Source: Methylococcaceae bacterium
GTDB lineage: Bacteria > Pseudomonadota > Gammaproteobacteria > Methylococcales > Methylomonadaceae
Length of the DNA: 49,639 nt
Direction of reading: 5' to 3'
NCBI GenBank assembly: GCA_013140705.1
Contig: JABFSH010000068.1
Location: 1-49,639, forward strand
Below the pieces are notes generated by a model, which ran no database searches, had not been told where the DNA came from, and worked only from the letters and a program-made list of their open reading frames with translations. Numbering within the stretch: position 1 is the first letter of the stretch; the number at the start of each line of letters is the position of its first letter. Below, in pieces: positions 1 through 8,781 of this stretch. The position numbers and the translations under genes are program-made.

Positions 1-103
1 ACTATAATTAGATGGCACTACAAAGAGTGTCAAAAAATGACCATTGATTTTAAAGGAGTTTTTCGAAACAAAAGCCGCGTGCAACAAAAATTCAATGACT
101 TAG

Positions 104-328
104 AGAGACTGGAGTCACGAAGATGGGCTAAGAGGGTGGGTTAACTATTTTTCCATAGGACACTCCAGTGAGTGTTTTAGCTTTATCAAAGATTGGGTTG
201 AAAAGAAAATTCGGCGGCATCTTGGACGATCTAGGAATAGCAGGGGCTTCGGCTGGAAAAAGTGGAGTAAACACTGGCTTTATAATGAACTGAAGCTGTT
301 TAACGGTTATCGGGTTAGGCATAGCTAA
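104..328 (+). pseudogene. Group II intron reverse transcriptase/maturase, C-terminal remnant
   Basis: The frame starting at 104 reads on for 74 codons to a TAA at 326-328 and matches the end of group II intron-encoded proteins. It contains LRGWVNYF, then GHSSECFSFIKDWVEKKIRR, then RGFGWKKWSKHWLY and ends LFNGYRVR. This is the maturase (GIIM) segment that follows the reverse transcriptase fingers and palm. In this frame there is a stop at 101-103, and bases 1-100 carry no recognisable RT sequence in any plus-strand frame, so the rest is missing or decayed. No domain V-like hairpin of a group II intron is evident in 329-468, so intron RNA function is also lost or absent. The family identification rests on remembered consensus, not a search. 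Confidence 0.8.
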
Positions 329-468
329 GTGTTGAAAGCGGATCCAGAAGATAGGTCACATAAGCCTTGATAAGAAGCAAATAGGAAAGCGTAGATGTTT
401 TTTAAGCCTTTGAAACTTCAATTAAAATGGTGAAAAATAAATTTCATTCATTATTTGAGGCTAGAGAA

Positions 469-1013
469 TTAAGTGATGAACGCATTTTCAATGGTCATCC
501 CTTCGATTTTTTGGCCGTGTTGCAAATCTTCGCTGAACAGTATTTTGCAATTTACTTCAAGTGCTGCAGCAATGATTAAGCTGTCGAAAAAACTAAACCG
601 AAAGCGATCCTGAATGTCTAGCGAGGCCTGATATAGTTTTCCACTTGGTTGCACACGGTACAATGGCGTCAGAACTGAGTTCAAATACATTTTCATCTCA
701 TCTGTAGTCAACGGAATCTCTGCTTTACGAATCGCAGTGTTGAGGCATTCCTGTACCACTTGAAAACTAATAGAGGCATTTCCGGTTGCAATTCCAGTTT
801 CGATTAATCGATCTGCTTTATCAGCTTTACGCTCATCCAAGCGTTCTAAGGAATAAATGAACATGGGTATCCATTTAACTGCTGTAGCTACTGTGGGTAG
901 TGTTGTCAGCACATAACCAAGCCGACTTATGCACATGATGTAGCTTTTACATCAGTTAAAGGGATACCCAGATAAATGAATACGTTCGTGTCGATAAAAC
1001 AATCAACGCTCAT
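469..1013 (-). pseudogene. PIN-domain (VapC-like) toxin gene interrupted by a MITE
   Basis: Two pieces together make one PIN-domain ribonuclease. The N-terminal piece starts with ATG at 1013, overlaps the antitoxin gene by 11 bases and reads MSVDCFIDTNVFIY, containing the first catalytic Asp (FIDTN). The C-terminal piece starts at SLERLDERKADKADR near 858 and carries the acidic second half (FRFSFFDSLIIAAALE, then LFSEDLQHG). Between them sits a 110-bp insert (862-971) plus a 9-bp duplication. The 119 extra bases shift the frame, and the N-terminal piece stops at 927 after 28 codons. The downstream open frame (469-936) begins inside the insert and lacks the first active-site Asp, so it should not be an active nuclease. 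Removing the insert and one repeat restores a protein of about 142 residues, the usual PIN length. Confidence 0.85.
862..971. mobile_element. 110-bp MITE inserted in the toxin gene
   Basis: The insert has terminal inverted repeats: TGGGTATCCATTTAACTG at 864-881 and, on the other strand, TGGGTATCCCTTTAACTG at 953-970 (17 of 18 match). It is flanked by a perfect 9-bp direct repeat ATAAATGAA (853-861 and 972-980), the signature of transposition. It has no coding capacity and so was presumably moved in trans by a transposase recognising these ends. The transposase family cannot be assigned from this window. Confidence 0.85.
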
Positions 1014-1224
1014 TCATTTCTTCACGGGTTATTTTACGCCCAACTCGGAGTTTGCCACGCAATCCCTGAATAACAGCCATAGCTTCTTGGGCCTGTTGCT
1101 CTCGACTCACATATTCAGCAAGCCAACGGCGAAATTGTTCGTTTAATGTGGTCTGTTCAGAACGGGCCCGCGCTTGGGCAGCATCGATCAATTTGTCATC
1201 CGCACTAAGGGTTATATTTTTCAT
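1003..1224 (-). CDS. Antitoxin, ribbon-helix-helix type (VapB-like)
   Basis: The 73-residue protein starts MKNITLSADDKLIDAAQARA and continues with LNEQFRRWLAEYV. This is the strand-helix-helix pattern of small RHH antitoxins that pair with PIN toxins: the N-terminal strand would bind DNA and the C-terminal tail (VGRKITREEMNER) would cover the toxin. The gene is intact and lies directly upstream of the toxin, overlapping it by 11 bases, as in vapBC operons. An inverted repeat just upstream (1244-1272) is a likely autoregulatory operator. Because the toxin gene is broken by a MITE, this appears to be an orphan antitoxin. The exact subfamily is not certain. Confidence 0.75.
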   Translation of the reverse strand: MKNITLSADDKLIDAAQARARSEQTTLNEQFRRWLAEYVSREQQAQEAMAVIQGLRGKLRVGRKITREEMNER

Positions 1225-1243
1225 GATTCAAATTTTAAATATA

Positions 1244-1272
1244 TTTGTGTACACGAATACAGTGTATACAAA
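1244..1272. promoter_or_regulatory. Putative operator of the toxin-antitoxin operon
   Basis: An 11-bp inverted repeat, TTTGTGTACAC then seven bases then GTGTATACAAA (one mismatch between arms), lies 20-48 bp upstream of the antitoxin start in AT-rich sequence. Position and symmetry fit binding by a dimeric RHH antitoxin. The function is inferred. Confidence 0.5.
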
Positions 1273-1349
1273 TAGCCGTGGAGATGTCTTAATTCTTATT
1301 AAGAGTTTTTCCGCGTTGGACGTCCTTGTCCATTATTTGCTCAAACGAT

Positions 1350-1862
1350 TTAGATGTCCATAAACAGCATGGGCAACCCATACGTCAAAACAAAATAGCT
1401 AAAGGCCATCACGACGCTGGCACCCATTTTGTAGGCCAACAATTGCCGTAAAATATAACTGACGATCGCGATGTACCAAATTACCAATAAGACCGCCAGA
1501 CTGATGGAGATTAGTTCACGCGATTCCTGTTGATTCATCACCATGAAAAAATCGAGTGCTTCTGCGGCAATAGCCAGCGTCATAATGAAGTTTTCGCAGA
1601 CAAATATGGCGGTAAACAGCTGATTAAAGTGTTGCCAGCGTTTAATGATCAATAACAATGTGGCTATCGATGTAAAAGCCATGATGGTTCTTAACGATAC
1701 CTCCAGCGAACCATCAGCAGGATCGGCAATCAAGCCTTCAACAATAATTCCTGAAATCAGGTAAAAAGCTACCGTTTTCCACATAAACGGTTTGGGAGGG
1801 TCCAAATCGGCAGGGTTATTTTTGAACCAGCACAGTGAAAGATACTTGATTAATAATTTCAT
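1350..1862 (-). CDS. Small multi-pass membrane protein of unknown function
   Basis: The preferred start at 1862 gives 170 residues beginning MKLLIKYLSLCWF; the longer frame to 1922 adds 20 polar residues that look like upstream sequence. About four or five hydrophobic segments are visible: TVAFYLISGIIVEGLI, TIMAFTSIATLLLII, LFTAIFVCENFIMTLAIAA, ISISLAVLLVIWYIAIVSYI, and VVMAFSYFVLTYGLPMLF. A short loop with LDPPKPFMWK precedes the first. No catalytic motif or known family is recognised. It stands alone on the minus strand between the toxin-antitoxin remnant and proS. Confidence 0.65.
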   Translation of the reverse strand: MKLLIKYLSLCWFKNNPADLDPPKPFMWKTVAFYLISGIIVEGLIADPADGSLEVSLRTIMAFTSIATLLLIIKRWQHFNQLFTAIFVCENFIMTLAIAAEALDFFMVMNQQESRELISISLAVLLVIWYIAIVSYILRQLLAYKMGASVVMAFSYFVLTYGLPMLFMDI

Positions 1863-2108
1863 GGTAAAGATTTTTGCACTACAGAATTGATGGGGTTGAT
1901 GGGAAATTTTGTTGAACGGCAATTATAACCGTTGTAAAAATATCAATGAACTCTTCAGTGCGGCTTTGAACGAATTTTTTACGCGAAATTGGCGATTAGC
2001 GTTGCCATGAGGCGATTAATCGCCCTATAGAAAGGCAGGTTTGCAGACTCAATCCGGTGTTCAGTCAGACAACCGGGTCGGGATGGATGCAGCATTCGTA
2101 GCAACTAA

Positions 2109-2138
2109 TTGTTTTCCAGCGGCTTTACTCTGTAAAAT
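2109..2138 (+). promoter_or_regulatory. Candidate sigma-70 promoter of proS
   Basis: TTGTTT (2109-2114) and TAAAAT (2133-2138) are 18 bp apart. This would give a transcript starting near 2145, about 25 bases before the proS ATG. No clear Shine-Dalgarno sequence precedes that ATG. Confidence 0.4.
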
Positions 2139-2169
2139 AGCCTTTTTAATCATCCAATATTCCGTCATC

Positions 2170-3879
2170 ATGCGTACAACTCAATATCCTCTTTACACGG
2201 TCAAAGAAACACCTGCGGATGCCGAAATCATCAGTCATCAGTTGATGATGCGGGCAGGACTTATCCGTAAACTGGCAGCTGGACTTTATAGCTGGTTGCC
2301 ATTGGGATTAAGGGTGTTGCGCAAAGTGGAGCTTATCACCCGGCAGGAAATGGAAAAAGCGGGAGCTCTGGAAGTATTGATGCCGGCTTTACAGCCTGCC
2401 GAACTTTGGCAGGAAACCGGACGCTGGGAAAAATATGGACCGGAGCTGGCGCGATTAAAAGATCGGCATGAGCGCGATTTTTGTCTCGGGCCGACCCATG
2501 AGGAAATCATTACGGATCTGGCGAGAAATGAACTCAAAAGTTACAAACAACTGCCGATCACGTTTTATCAGATACAGACCAAGTTTCGGGATGAAATCAG
2601 GCCGCGCTTTGGTGTCATGCGCTGCCGGGAATTCATCATGAAAGATGCCTATTCTTTTCACATGGACCAGGTCTCGCTGCAGGAGACTTACGATGTCATG
2701 TATCGGGCTTACAGCAATATCTTCAATCATTTGGGGTTGAATTTTCGCGCCGTAATTGCCGATTCCGGTTCGATTGGCGGCGCAGTTTCGCATGAGTTTC
2801 ATGTATTGGCAGATTCCGGTGAAGATGCGATAGCCTTTTCGACGGCCAGCGACTATGCAGCCAACATTGAAAAAGCGGAAGCAGTCAAGTCGCAGGGTGA
2901 ACGTGCAGTTGCAACTGCCGCATTGACTTTGATTGATACACCCAATCAACACAGCATCGAAGAGGTGAGCAACTTTTTAAACATACCGGCCACGCAGTGC
3001 TTGAAGACGCTGATCGTTAAAGGGGTAGAGGATACACTGGTTGCGCTGTTGTTAAGAGGCGATCATGAACTCAATAAAATCAAAGCGGAAAAGATTGAAG
3101 GAGTGATGTCTCCGTTGGAGTTTGCCAGCAATGAGGACATCAATAGTGTTTGCCATTGCAATCCCGGATCGATTGGGCCCTTCGGATTAAGCATCAGAAT
3201 CGTAGCCGACCGCAGTGTTATTTTGATGTCGGATTTTGTTTGCGGGGCGAATCAGGACGGCAAGCATTATCAAGGAGTCAACTGGGAACGCGATCTGCCA
3301 GTTCCGGCCTGTGTTGCAGACATTCGTACCGTTATAGACGGCGATGCCAGCCCGGACGGCAAGGGCACCTTGACCATCGCTCGAGGTATCGAAGTCGGTC
3401 ATATTTTTCAGCTGGGCACGAAATACAGTGAATCCATGAAAGCCGCCGTCATTAATGAGGCAGGTAAAAATCATACGATGCTGATGGGTTGTTACGGTAT
3501 TGGCATTTCACGCGTGGTTGCTGCCGCCATTGAACAAAATCATGACGCCAGAGGCATCATCTGGCCTGCCAACCTGGCGCCCTTTCAGGTAGCGATTTGC
3601 CCGATGAACATGCAAAAATCCGAGCGGCTGAAACAGGCGTCTGAGAACCTGTATCGTGAATTGCTGGATGCCGGTTTTGATGTGCTGTTTGATGACCGTA
3701 AGGTCCGCGCCGGCTTTATGTTTTCTGACATGGAGCTGATAGGCATTCCGCACTGTATTATTGTCGGCGATCGTGGACTGGATGCCGGTACCGTTGAATA
3801 CAAAGCCAGAACCGCACAGGAAAATGAAGAAATTCCGTTGGCATCGATTGTCGATTTCCTGAAGGCGAAGCTGACTTAA
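2170..3879 (+). CDS. proS: Proline--tRNA ligase
   Basis: ProS charges tRNA-Pro with proline in the cytoplasm. The 569-residue product aligns from its first residues with the bacterial-type enzyme: [20 protein letters not shown], then [19 protein letters not shown] and [11 protein letters not shown] (class II motif 2 region), [17 protein letters not shown], and [17 protein letters not shown] (motif 3 region). The insertion domain that hydrolyses mischarged Ala-tRNA-Pro lies in the middle and includes [18 protein letters not shown]. The anticodon-binding domain is at the end ([20 protein letters not shown]). The start at 2170 is chosen because homology begins exactly there; the in-frame extension to 2041 has no family match. 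Length is close to the 572 residues of the E. coli enzyme. Confidence 0.97.
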   Translation: MRTTQYPLYTVKETPADAEIISHQLMMRAGLIRKLAAGLYSWLPLGLRVLRKVELITRQEMEKAGALEVLMPALQPAELWQETGRWEKYGPELARLKDRHERDFCLGPTHEEIITDLARNELKSYKQLPITFYQIQTKFRDEIRPRFGVMRCREFIMKDAYSFHMDQVSLQETYDVMYRAYSNIFNHLGLNFRAVIADSGSIGGAVSHEFHVLADSGEDAIAFSTASDYAANIEKAEAVKSQGERAVATAALTLIDTPNQHSIEEVSNFLNIPATQCLKTLIVKGVEDTLVALLLRGDHELNKIKAEKIEGVMSPLEFASNEDINSVCHCNPGSIGPFGLSIRIVADRSVILMSDFVCGANQDGKHYQGVNWERDLPVPACVADIRTVIDGDASPDGKGTLTIARGIEVGHIFQLGTKYSESMKAAVINEAGKNHTMLMGCYGIGISRVVAAAIEQNHDARGIIWPANLAPFQVAICPMNMQKSERLKQASENLYRELLDAGFDVLFDDRKVRAGFMFSDMELIGIPHCIIVGDRGLDAGTVEYKARTAQENEEIPLASIVDFLKAKLT

Positions 3880-3886
3880 ATTATAA

Positions 3887-4009
3887 AGGGAACCTCTAAA
3901 AATTGCACTTCGACAAGCTCAGTGCGAACGGGTGTTTAGTTAAATCAGTTACTTATCCGTTCGGGCTGAGCTTGTCGAAGCATGAACGAATAATTTTTAG
4001 AGGTTCCCT
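3887..4009. repeat. Large interrupted palindrome between convergent proS and glpK
   Basis: Three nested inverted repeats share one centre. AGGGAACCTCTAAAAATT (3887-3904) pairs with 3992-4009, perfect over 18 bp. CTTCGACAAGCTCAG (3908-3922) pairs with 3966-3980, perfect over 15 bp. CGAACGG (3925-3931) pairs with 3957-3963. Transcribed from either side it forms a long hairpin, so it could terminate both genes. A degenerate relative lies at about 34255-34340, so it is a mobile or repeated sequence rather than a unique terminator. Confidence 0.8.
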
Positions 4010-4033
4010 AAAGATAAAACCCAGTAGAACGGT

Positions 4034-5521
4034 TTAGGGCTCAGCCCAATGTTTGGATCGTCCTACCGCCTTATGCCATTGCCGTTTTAACAAGGTGTAG
4101 TCTTGCCTGTTAGGCTCCCCCTGAAAGGACCGATCTATTTGCCAATAGGTTTTAAGCTCGTCAATAGTCCACAATCCCGTAGCGATCCCGGCAAGATAAG
4201 CGGCGCCCTGGGCAGTGGTTTCCAGATGGCCGGGGCGGATGATTTCAAGATTGGAGAGGTCCGCCTGGAATTGCACCATTAAATTATTGGCTGCTGCGCC
4301 TCCGTCAATGCGAAGCTGTGGAATGGGTGTGCCACTTTCGCAAGTCAAAACCTGTAACAGCTCATCAACCTGAAAACAAATGCTCTCAAGTCCGGCCCGG
4401 GTGATGTGGCCCGCCGTTGTTCCTCGTGTGATACCAAAAATTGCCCCGCGAGCATGGGGATCCCAGTACGGCGCACCCAGTCCGGTCAGCGCCGGAACGA
4501 AGTAAATGCCGCCATTATCGGTGACGCTGTCGGCCAGATTTTCAGCATCGGACGCCCGTTCAAAGAGCTTCAGACCATCACGCAGCCATTGAATTACGGC
4601 GCCACCGATAAATACGCTGCCTTCGAGCGCATAATTGACGGTATTGCCGATTTGCCAGGCAATGGTTGTAAGCAGGCCGTGCTCAGAAAGAATTCGCCTG
4701 GTACCTGTGTTCATCATAATAAACGAGCCGGTGCCATAGGTGCATTTGGTCATGCCAACTTCGGTACAGAGCTGACCGAATAACGCGGCCTGTTGATCAC
4801 CTGCCATTGCGGCGATGGCAATGCCGGCGGCTAATTCAGGACCAGTCGTATGGCCATAGATTTCAGCAGAAGATTTTACCGACGGTAACAGGGAAGCCGG
4901 GATGTCAAATAGGGCTAACAACTCCTCGTCCCATTGCAGCGTATTGATATTGAAGAGCAATGTGCGGGCGGCATTGGATACATCGGTATTATGCAGTTTG
5001 CCCTTCGTCAGATTCCAGGCCAGCCAGGTATCGATGGTGCCGAAGGCTAATTCGCCGCGGTTGGCTTTCGCACGAGCGCCGTCAACATGATTGAGCAGCC
5101 ATTGTATTTTGGTGGCCGAAAAATAGGCATCGATGATCAGGCCGGTTTTTGCTTTAATCAGCGCTTCCAGACCGGCATCTTTAAGTTGTTGACAGACGTC
5201 GGCCGTACGTCTGTCCTGCCAGACAATCGCATGGTAAATCGGTTGGCCGCTAAGGCGATCCCAAATAACGGTGGTTTCTCTTTGATTAGTGATGCCGATG
5301 CCGGCAATATCAGCGGGCTGGAGTTGCAACTGCTCCATCGCCTGTTGGCAAACCTGAATTTGAGATTGCCATATTTCCAAGGCATCGTGTTCTACCCAGC
5401 CAGGCTGTGGATAATATTGTTTGAAAGCCTGTTGCGCCATGGCGACGGGCTGGGCCTGGTCGTCATAAATAATGGAGCGCGAACTGCTGGTGCCTTGGTC
5501 CATCGCCAGAATAAAAGCCAT
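4034..5521 (-). CDS. glpK: Glycerol kinase
   Basis: GlpK phosphorylates glycerol to sn-glycerol 3-phosphate with ATP. The 495-residue protein begins with the FGGY-family phosphate-binding segment MAFILAMDQGTSSSRSIIYD and carries GWVEHDALEIWQSQ, GIGITNQRETTVIWDR (substrate loop), FGTIDTWLAWNLT, MAGDQQAALFGQLC, KCTYGTGSFIMMNTG and LRIDGGAAANNLMVQFQADL. The length is within a few residues of the 502 of E. coli. The ATG at 5521 is preceded by GAGG eight bases upstream. No glpF or glpD is adjacent, so the gene may be solitary. It converges on proS. Confidence 0.95.
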   Translation of the reverse strand: MAFILAMDQGTSSSRSIIYDDQAQPVAMAQQAFKQYYPQPGWVEHDALEIWQSQIQVCQQAMEQLQLQPADIAGIGITNQRETTVIWDRLSGQPIYHAIVWQDRRTADVCQQLKDAGLEALIKAKTGLIIDAYFSATKIQWLLNHVDGARAKANRGELAFGTIDTWLAWNLTKGKLHNTDVSNAARTLLFNINTLQWDEELLALFDIPASLLPSVKSSAEIYGHTTGPELAAGIAIAAMAGDQQAALFGQLCTEVGMTKCTYGTGSFIMMNTGTRRILSEHGLLTTIAWQIGNTVNYALEGSVFIGGAVIQWLRDGLKLFERASDAENLADSVTDNGGIYFVPALTGLGAPYWDPHARGAIFGITRGTTAGHITRAGLESICFQVDELLQVLTCESGTPIPQLRIDGGAAANNLMVQFQADLSNLEIIRPGHLETTAQGAAYLAGIATGLWTIDELKTYWQIDRSFQGEPNRQDYTLLKRQWHKAVGRSKHWAEP

Positions 5522-5584
5522 TGTTATTGCCTCGCATCAAGTCTATCGGGATTTTTGTATTATAAACCGGTAGGCAAGGATTAA

Positions 5585-5673
5585 TACCAATCCCAATAAT
5601 TATGCCTATTGTTCCTTCTCCAGTGGCAGCAGGTCAGGATGAGGGGATTTAGATAAACATTTTGGGATTGGTA
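5585..5673. mobile_element. MITE-like repeat, family A copy 1 (89 bp)
   Basis: Perfect 12-bp terminal inverted repeats, TACCAATCCCAA (5585-5596) and its complement (5662-5673), enclose a short body with CCTTCTCCAG and GGTCAGGATGAGGGGATTTA, also seen in the copy at 14517-14680. This is a short, internally deleted copy lying just upstream of glpK. Confidence 0.65.
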
Positions 5674-5758
5674 TAAGGTGTCCATTCATTGTTGTGCGAC
5701 TTGCCTTAACGGGCAGGATTAAAAACTATTCCTTTACCGATTGGATCATGGCGAGGAA

Positions 5759-5931
5759 ATGGAGCGGTTGTTTTTTAACGACTTATCCTTCGATGCTGGC
5801 TCTATTGATTGGAACACATTAATTTAAAATATCTAGAACAAATAAAGAACTTAAAATCGCTTCGAGACTCTAATGTTTTGCCAAAACTTGTAAAAGAGAA
5901 ATGGCAGATTAATGACAATACGATTCTTTAA
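5759..5931 (+). pseudogene. Possible decayed small gene
   Basis: An ATG at 5759, preceded by GAGGAA, opens MERLFFNDLSFDAGSIDWNT and stops after 22 codons. Shortly afterwards another frame continues with IKNLKSLRDSNVLPKLVKEK and stops at 5931. Together they read like one protein broken by stops and a frameshift, but the parent family is not securely recognised. This is a weak call. The remainder of 5674-6077 shows no other gene. Confidence 0.25.
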
Positions 5932-6077
5932 ATCGATCGTTATGATGTTACCAATTGATTCTATCTAGTGTTATTTATGCTCTACATTACTCAACGAGCC
6001 AAACACCAAGCCTTGAATTTAGAATGATAGCGGCTAAGGGGCGAGGCTAAACGAGTTAAATTTTTTGGAGTACAATC

Positions 6078-6524
6078 ATGAAAACTAAAACTACAGCACA
6101 CATCATCGCAGTTATTTCAGCATTAACCATAAGTGTATTAAGTTCTGTCGGGCTTAATGCTGGGACAGTGGAAAACAATAACACGCTTATCTATAACAAT
6201 CGGGCTTTTGTGCATGCCATACAGGATGCGCCAAATCCCGCTGGCGACAAGACTGTTCAGAATGCAGAAATCATCTATGTTGACAAAGCCTACGGACAGG
6301 CAATTTATAGTTACCCCAGCAATATTCCCCTTCAACATACCGCATTTAATGTTGAATATGTTGATACTGCTTATGGTCAAGCCATTTACAGTTATCCCAA
6401 TAATAATGTAAAACATCGCATGAAATTGGTGGATAACGCGTTGAACTCGGAGAGCCGGTTTATTGTTCCGGTATCTTCAAGAGCGGTCAACGTTCCAGTA
6501 AGCACTGCCGCAACCTTTCACTAA
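6078..6524 (+). CDS. Small secreted protein with AYGQAIYSYP repeats
   Basis: The 148-residue protein has a clear signal peptide (MKTKTTAHIIAVISALTISV, then LSSVGLNAG, cleavage probably near residue 29). The mature part contains two near-identical blocks: IIYVDKAYGQAIYSYPSN and VEYVDTAYGQAIYSYPNN. A weaker third block, LIYNNRAFVHAIQDAP, stands in front. The repeats are rich in Tyr, Ala and Pro, as in small surface or periplasmic structural proteins, but no known family is recognised. The ATG at 6078 has TTGGAG about six bases upstream. It is a single-gene unit with a strong hairpin after it. The function is unknown; export is well supported. Confidence 0.8.
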   Translation: MKTKTTAHIIAVISALTISVLSSVGLNAGTVENNNTLIYNNRAFVHAIQDAPNPAGDKTVQNAEIIYVDKAYGQAIYSYPSNIPLQHTAFNVEYVDTAYGQAIYSYPNNNVKHRMKLVDNALNSESRFIVPVSSRAVNVPVSTAATFH

Positions 6525-6575
6525 TCCTTAAAAACTTGTCAGGAACGCGCGAGTGCAATACCAATATGACAAATA

Positions 6576-6600
6576 GGGACGGGGTTGGTCACCCCGTCCC
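6576..6600. terminator. GC-rich hairpin after the small secreted protein gene
   Basis: GGGACGGGGT (6576-6585) and ACCCCGTCCC (6591-6600) form a perfect 10-bp stem with a 5-nt loop, 52 bases after the stop at 6524. No T-run follows, so it may act as a transcript-end stabiliser or be a repeat rather than a classical terminator. Confidence 0.5.
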
Positions 6601-7077
6601 GCTCATCAAAAGTGTTCGTGCCCATAATCCAGTTCCAGTATCTGCTTTTCTGAAACAGCTTCAATCTAAGCGCAGTTAGCCAGACGTAACTAAAAAAATC
6701 AATCGTTGCTGAGTAATTACCTAAGATTCCTGAATGGTTTGAATCCTTAATTTACAATTTCAAAATCAATCATTTCGTACAGAATGCCTGGAAAACCATC
6801 CCTCGTTTATAATGGATCCATTGGGGAAAAAGCATTGCAATTCCGGAGAAACTAGCGTTGAATTCCAGCTTTTTGGAAAAGGGTTTATTAAATTGCCAAT
6901 TAGATGGATGCTTAAGGCATTAAACTTCTTACTTAAAGTTGTCGCATGGTCCAACTCTGTAATCAGAAATCGGTTCAAGCAGCTTTGCTTAAAGCAATCG
7001 TTATAATATCGGATATGTCGATCCGATTTGGGTTAGACCCCGTTGAAGCCTTTTATATATAAATTTTGGAGTTTGAA
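6601..7077. other. Intergenic region upstream of gpmI
   Basis: No convincing gene is seen. Short frames on both strands lack a ribosome site or family resemblance. A TATAAT at 7002-7007 lies 70 bases before the gpmI start and could be its -10 element, but no good -35 is at the right distance. Confidence 0.3.
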
Positions 7078-8730
7078 ATGATTGAGCTAATAAAGAGTAC
7101 GGAGTTTGCCGGCCCTGCAGGTCCGGTGGTGTTGGTGATTATGGATGGAATAGGAATTGGTAACAATCCGGAAAGTGATTTTGTCAGACAGGCCACGACT
7201 CCGAATTTGAACTGGCTGCGTGATAACGCTCTATATACCCAGTTGCGAGCACACGGCGTTGCGGTGGGCTTACCGGACGACGGCGACATGGGCAATTCGG
7301 AAGTGGGCCATAATGCCATTGGGTGTGGCCGCGTTTTTGAGCAGGGTGCAGCGTTGGTAGGTAAGGCGATTGCTTCTGGTGCAATGTATGCGGACGGTTC
7401 GGTTTGGCACGAGCTCATTTCCAATGTGAAAAACCGGTTGTCGACTTTACACTTTATCGGACTGTTGTCGGATGGCAATGTGCACTCCAACCTGAATCAT
7501 CTGGAGTCGATGCTGCGAAAGGCGAAAGAGCAGGGCGTAAAAAAGGCGCGGATTCATGCCTTGATTGACGGCCGCGATGTGCCACCGACTTCGGCTCTGG
7601 AGTATGTTGAGCGTTTCGATGCCTTCTTAAAGGAAATCAACGCCGATGGCACTGTCGATTATTGCGTGGCATCGGGTGGTGGGCGAATGAACATTACAAT
7701 GGATCGATATGACGCCAACTGGGGTATGGTCAAGCGCGGCTGGGCGACGCATGTAAAAGCAGAGGGCCGACTGTTTGCTTCGATGAAAGAAGCGGTGGAA
7801 ACCTTCCGCACCGAAAAACCGGGAATTCTGGATCAGGATTTGCCGGCGTTTGTTATTGAACGCGCCGGGTTACCTGTTGGTCCGATTGTGGATGGTGACA
7901 GCATCATATTCTTTAACTTCCGCGGTGATCGATCGCTGGAAATTACCAAAGCATTCGAAGCGGATGAATTAAAGGAGTTTGACCGTGGCCGGAAACCGGA
8001 TGTGCTGTTTGCGGGCATGATGCAGTATGACGGCGATCTTGGCGTGCCTGCGCGTTATCTGGTGACTCCACCGGCCATTGATCGCACGATGAGTGAATAT
8101 CTGTCGAATGCAGGTGTAAAACAGCTGGCAATTTCTGAAACGCAAAAGTATGGCCATATGACGTACTTCTTCAATGGCAATAATTCCGGTAAGTTTCCGA
8201 CTGAATCCTGGAAAGAAATTCCTTCTGATGTCTGCCCGTTCGAGGATGCGCCGCGCATGAAAGCGGACGAAATTACCGATGCGGTGATTAAGGCGATTGA
8301 GAACTCTGAGTATAAATTCATTCGCCTGAATTTTCCGAATGGCGACATGGTAGGCCATACGGGCGTGGTCAGCGCTGTAAAACTGGCTGTTGAAGCCGTT
8401 GATGAAAATCTGGGCAGAATTATGGATGCACTGAAGAAGTCCAGTGGGATTCTGGTTTGCTCGGCCGATCATGGCAATGCAGACGACATGTGTGAGCTGG
8501 ACAAAAAAACCGGTGCGCTGGTGCTGGATGAGCAGGGACGATGTAAGCCGAAGACGGCGCATTCTTTGAATCCGGTGCCGGCAATTGTCTTCGATCCGTC
8601 TGGCGCAGCCAAAGCGCGGTTGGCAGATTTGCCTGAAGCCGGTATTGCAAATCTGGCGGCAACCTGTATCACGCTGTTGGGCTATGTGCCGCCCAAGGAT
8701 TATGCTAAAAGCCTTGTGCAAGTCGGGTAG
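7078..8730 (+). CDS. gpmI: 2,3-bisphosphoglycerate-independent phosphoglycerate mutase
   Basis: The enzyme interconverts 3- and 2-phosphoglycerate in glycolysis and gluconeogenesis through a phosphoserine, using two metal ions. The sequence shows the alkaline-phosphatase-like metal site VVLVIMDGIGIGNN near the N-terminus, the catalytic serine in DDGDMGNSEVGHNAIG (about residue 74), IDGRDVPPTSALEYVE, NFRGDRSLEITKAF, NFPNGDMVGHTG and CSADHGNADDM. At 550 residues it is longer than the usual bacterial form (about 510) and closer to the plant-like subgroup. The ATG at 7078 is preferred over the TTG at 7066 because TTGGAG at 7066-7071 then serves as the ribosome site. Confidence 0.95.
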   Translation: MIELIKSTEFAGPAGPVVLVIMDGIGIGNNPESDFVRQATTPNLNWLRDNALYTQLRAHGVAVGLPDDGDMGNSEVGHNAIGCGRVFEQGAALVGKAIASGAMYADGSVWHELISNVKNRLSTLHFIGLLSDGNVHSNLNHLESMLRKAKEQGVKKARIHALIDGRDVPPTSALEYVERFDAFLKEINADGTVDYCVASGGGRMNITMDRYDANWGMVKRGWATHVKAEGRLFASMKEAVETFRTEKPGILDQDLPAFVIERAGLPVGPIVDGDSIIFFNFRGDRSLEITKAFEADELKEFDRGRKPDVLFAGMMQYDGDLGVPARYLVTPPAIDRTMSEYLSNAGVKQLAISETQKYGHMTYFFNGNNSGKFPTESWKEIPSDVCPFEDAPRMKADEITDAVIKAIENSEYKFIRLNFPNGDMVGHTGVVSAVKLAVEAVDENLGRIMDALKKSSGILVCSADHGNADDMCELDKKTGALVLDEQGRCKPKTAHSLNPVPAIVFDPSGAAKARLADLPEAGIANLAATCITLLGYVPPKDYAKSLVQVG

Positions 8731-8781
8731 TTGGGAGCGTAAAAAGTGTCGAATTTGTTCCTTGATCACGTGGCGTCAACA

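Noticed and set aside
128-322. Minus-strand 64-codon frame at the left edge
   Set aside because: It is the complement of the group II intron maturase remnant on the plus strand.
469-936. Stand-alone PIN-domain gene
   Set aside because: Its first 26 codons come from the MITE and target duplication and it lacks the first catalytic Asp; better described as part of a split pseudogene.
6812-7006. 64-codon plus-strand frame upstream of gpmI
   Set aside because: No ribosome site, no recognised similarity, and a frame on the opposite strand is equally open.
7969-8769. 266-codon minus-strand frame inside gpmI
   Set aside because: It is fully covered by the strongly conserved gpmI coding sequence and has no family resemblance.
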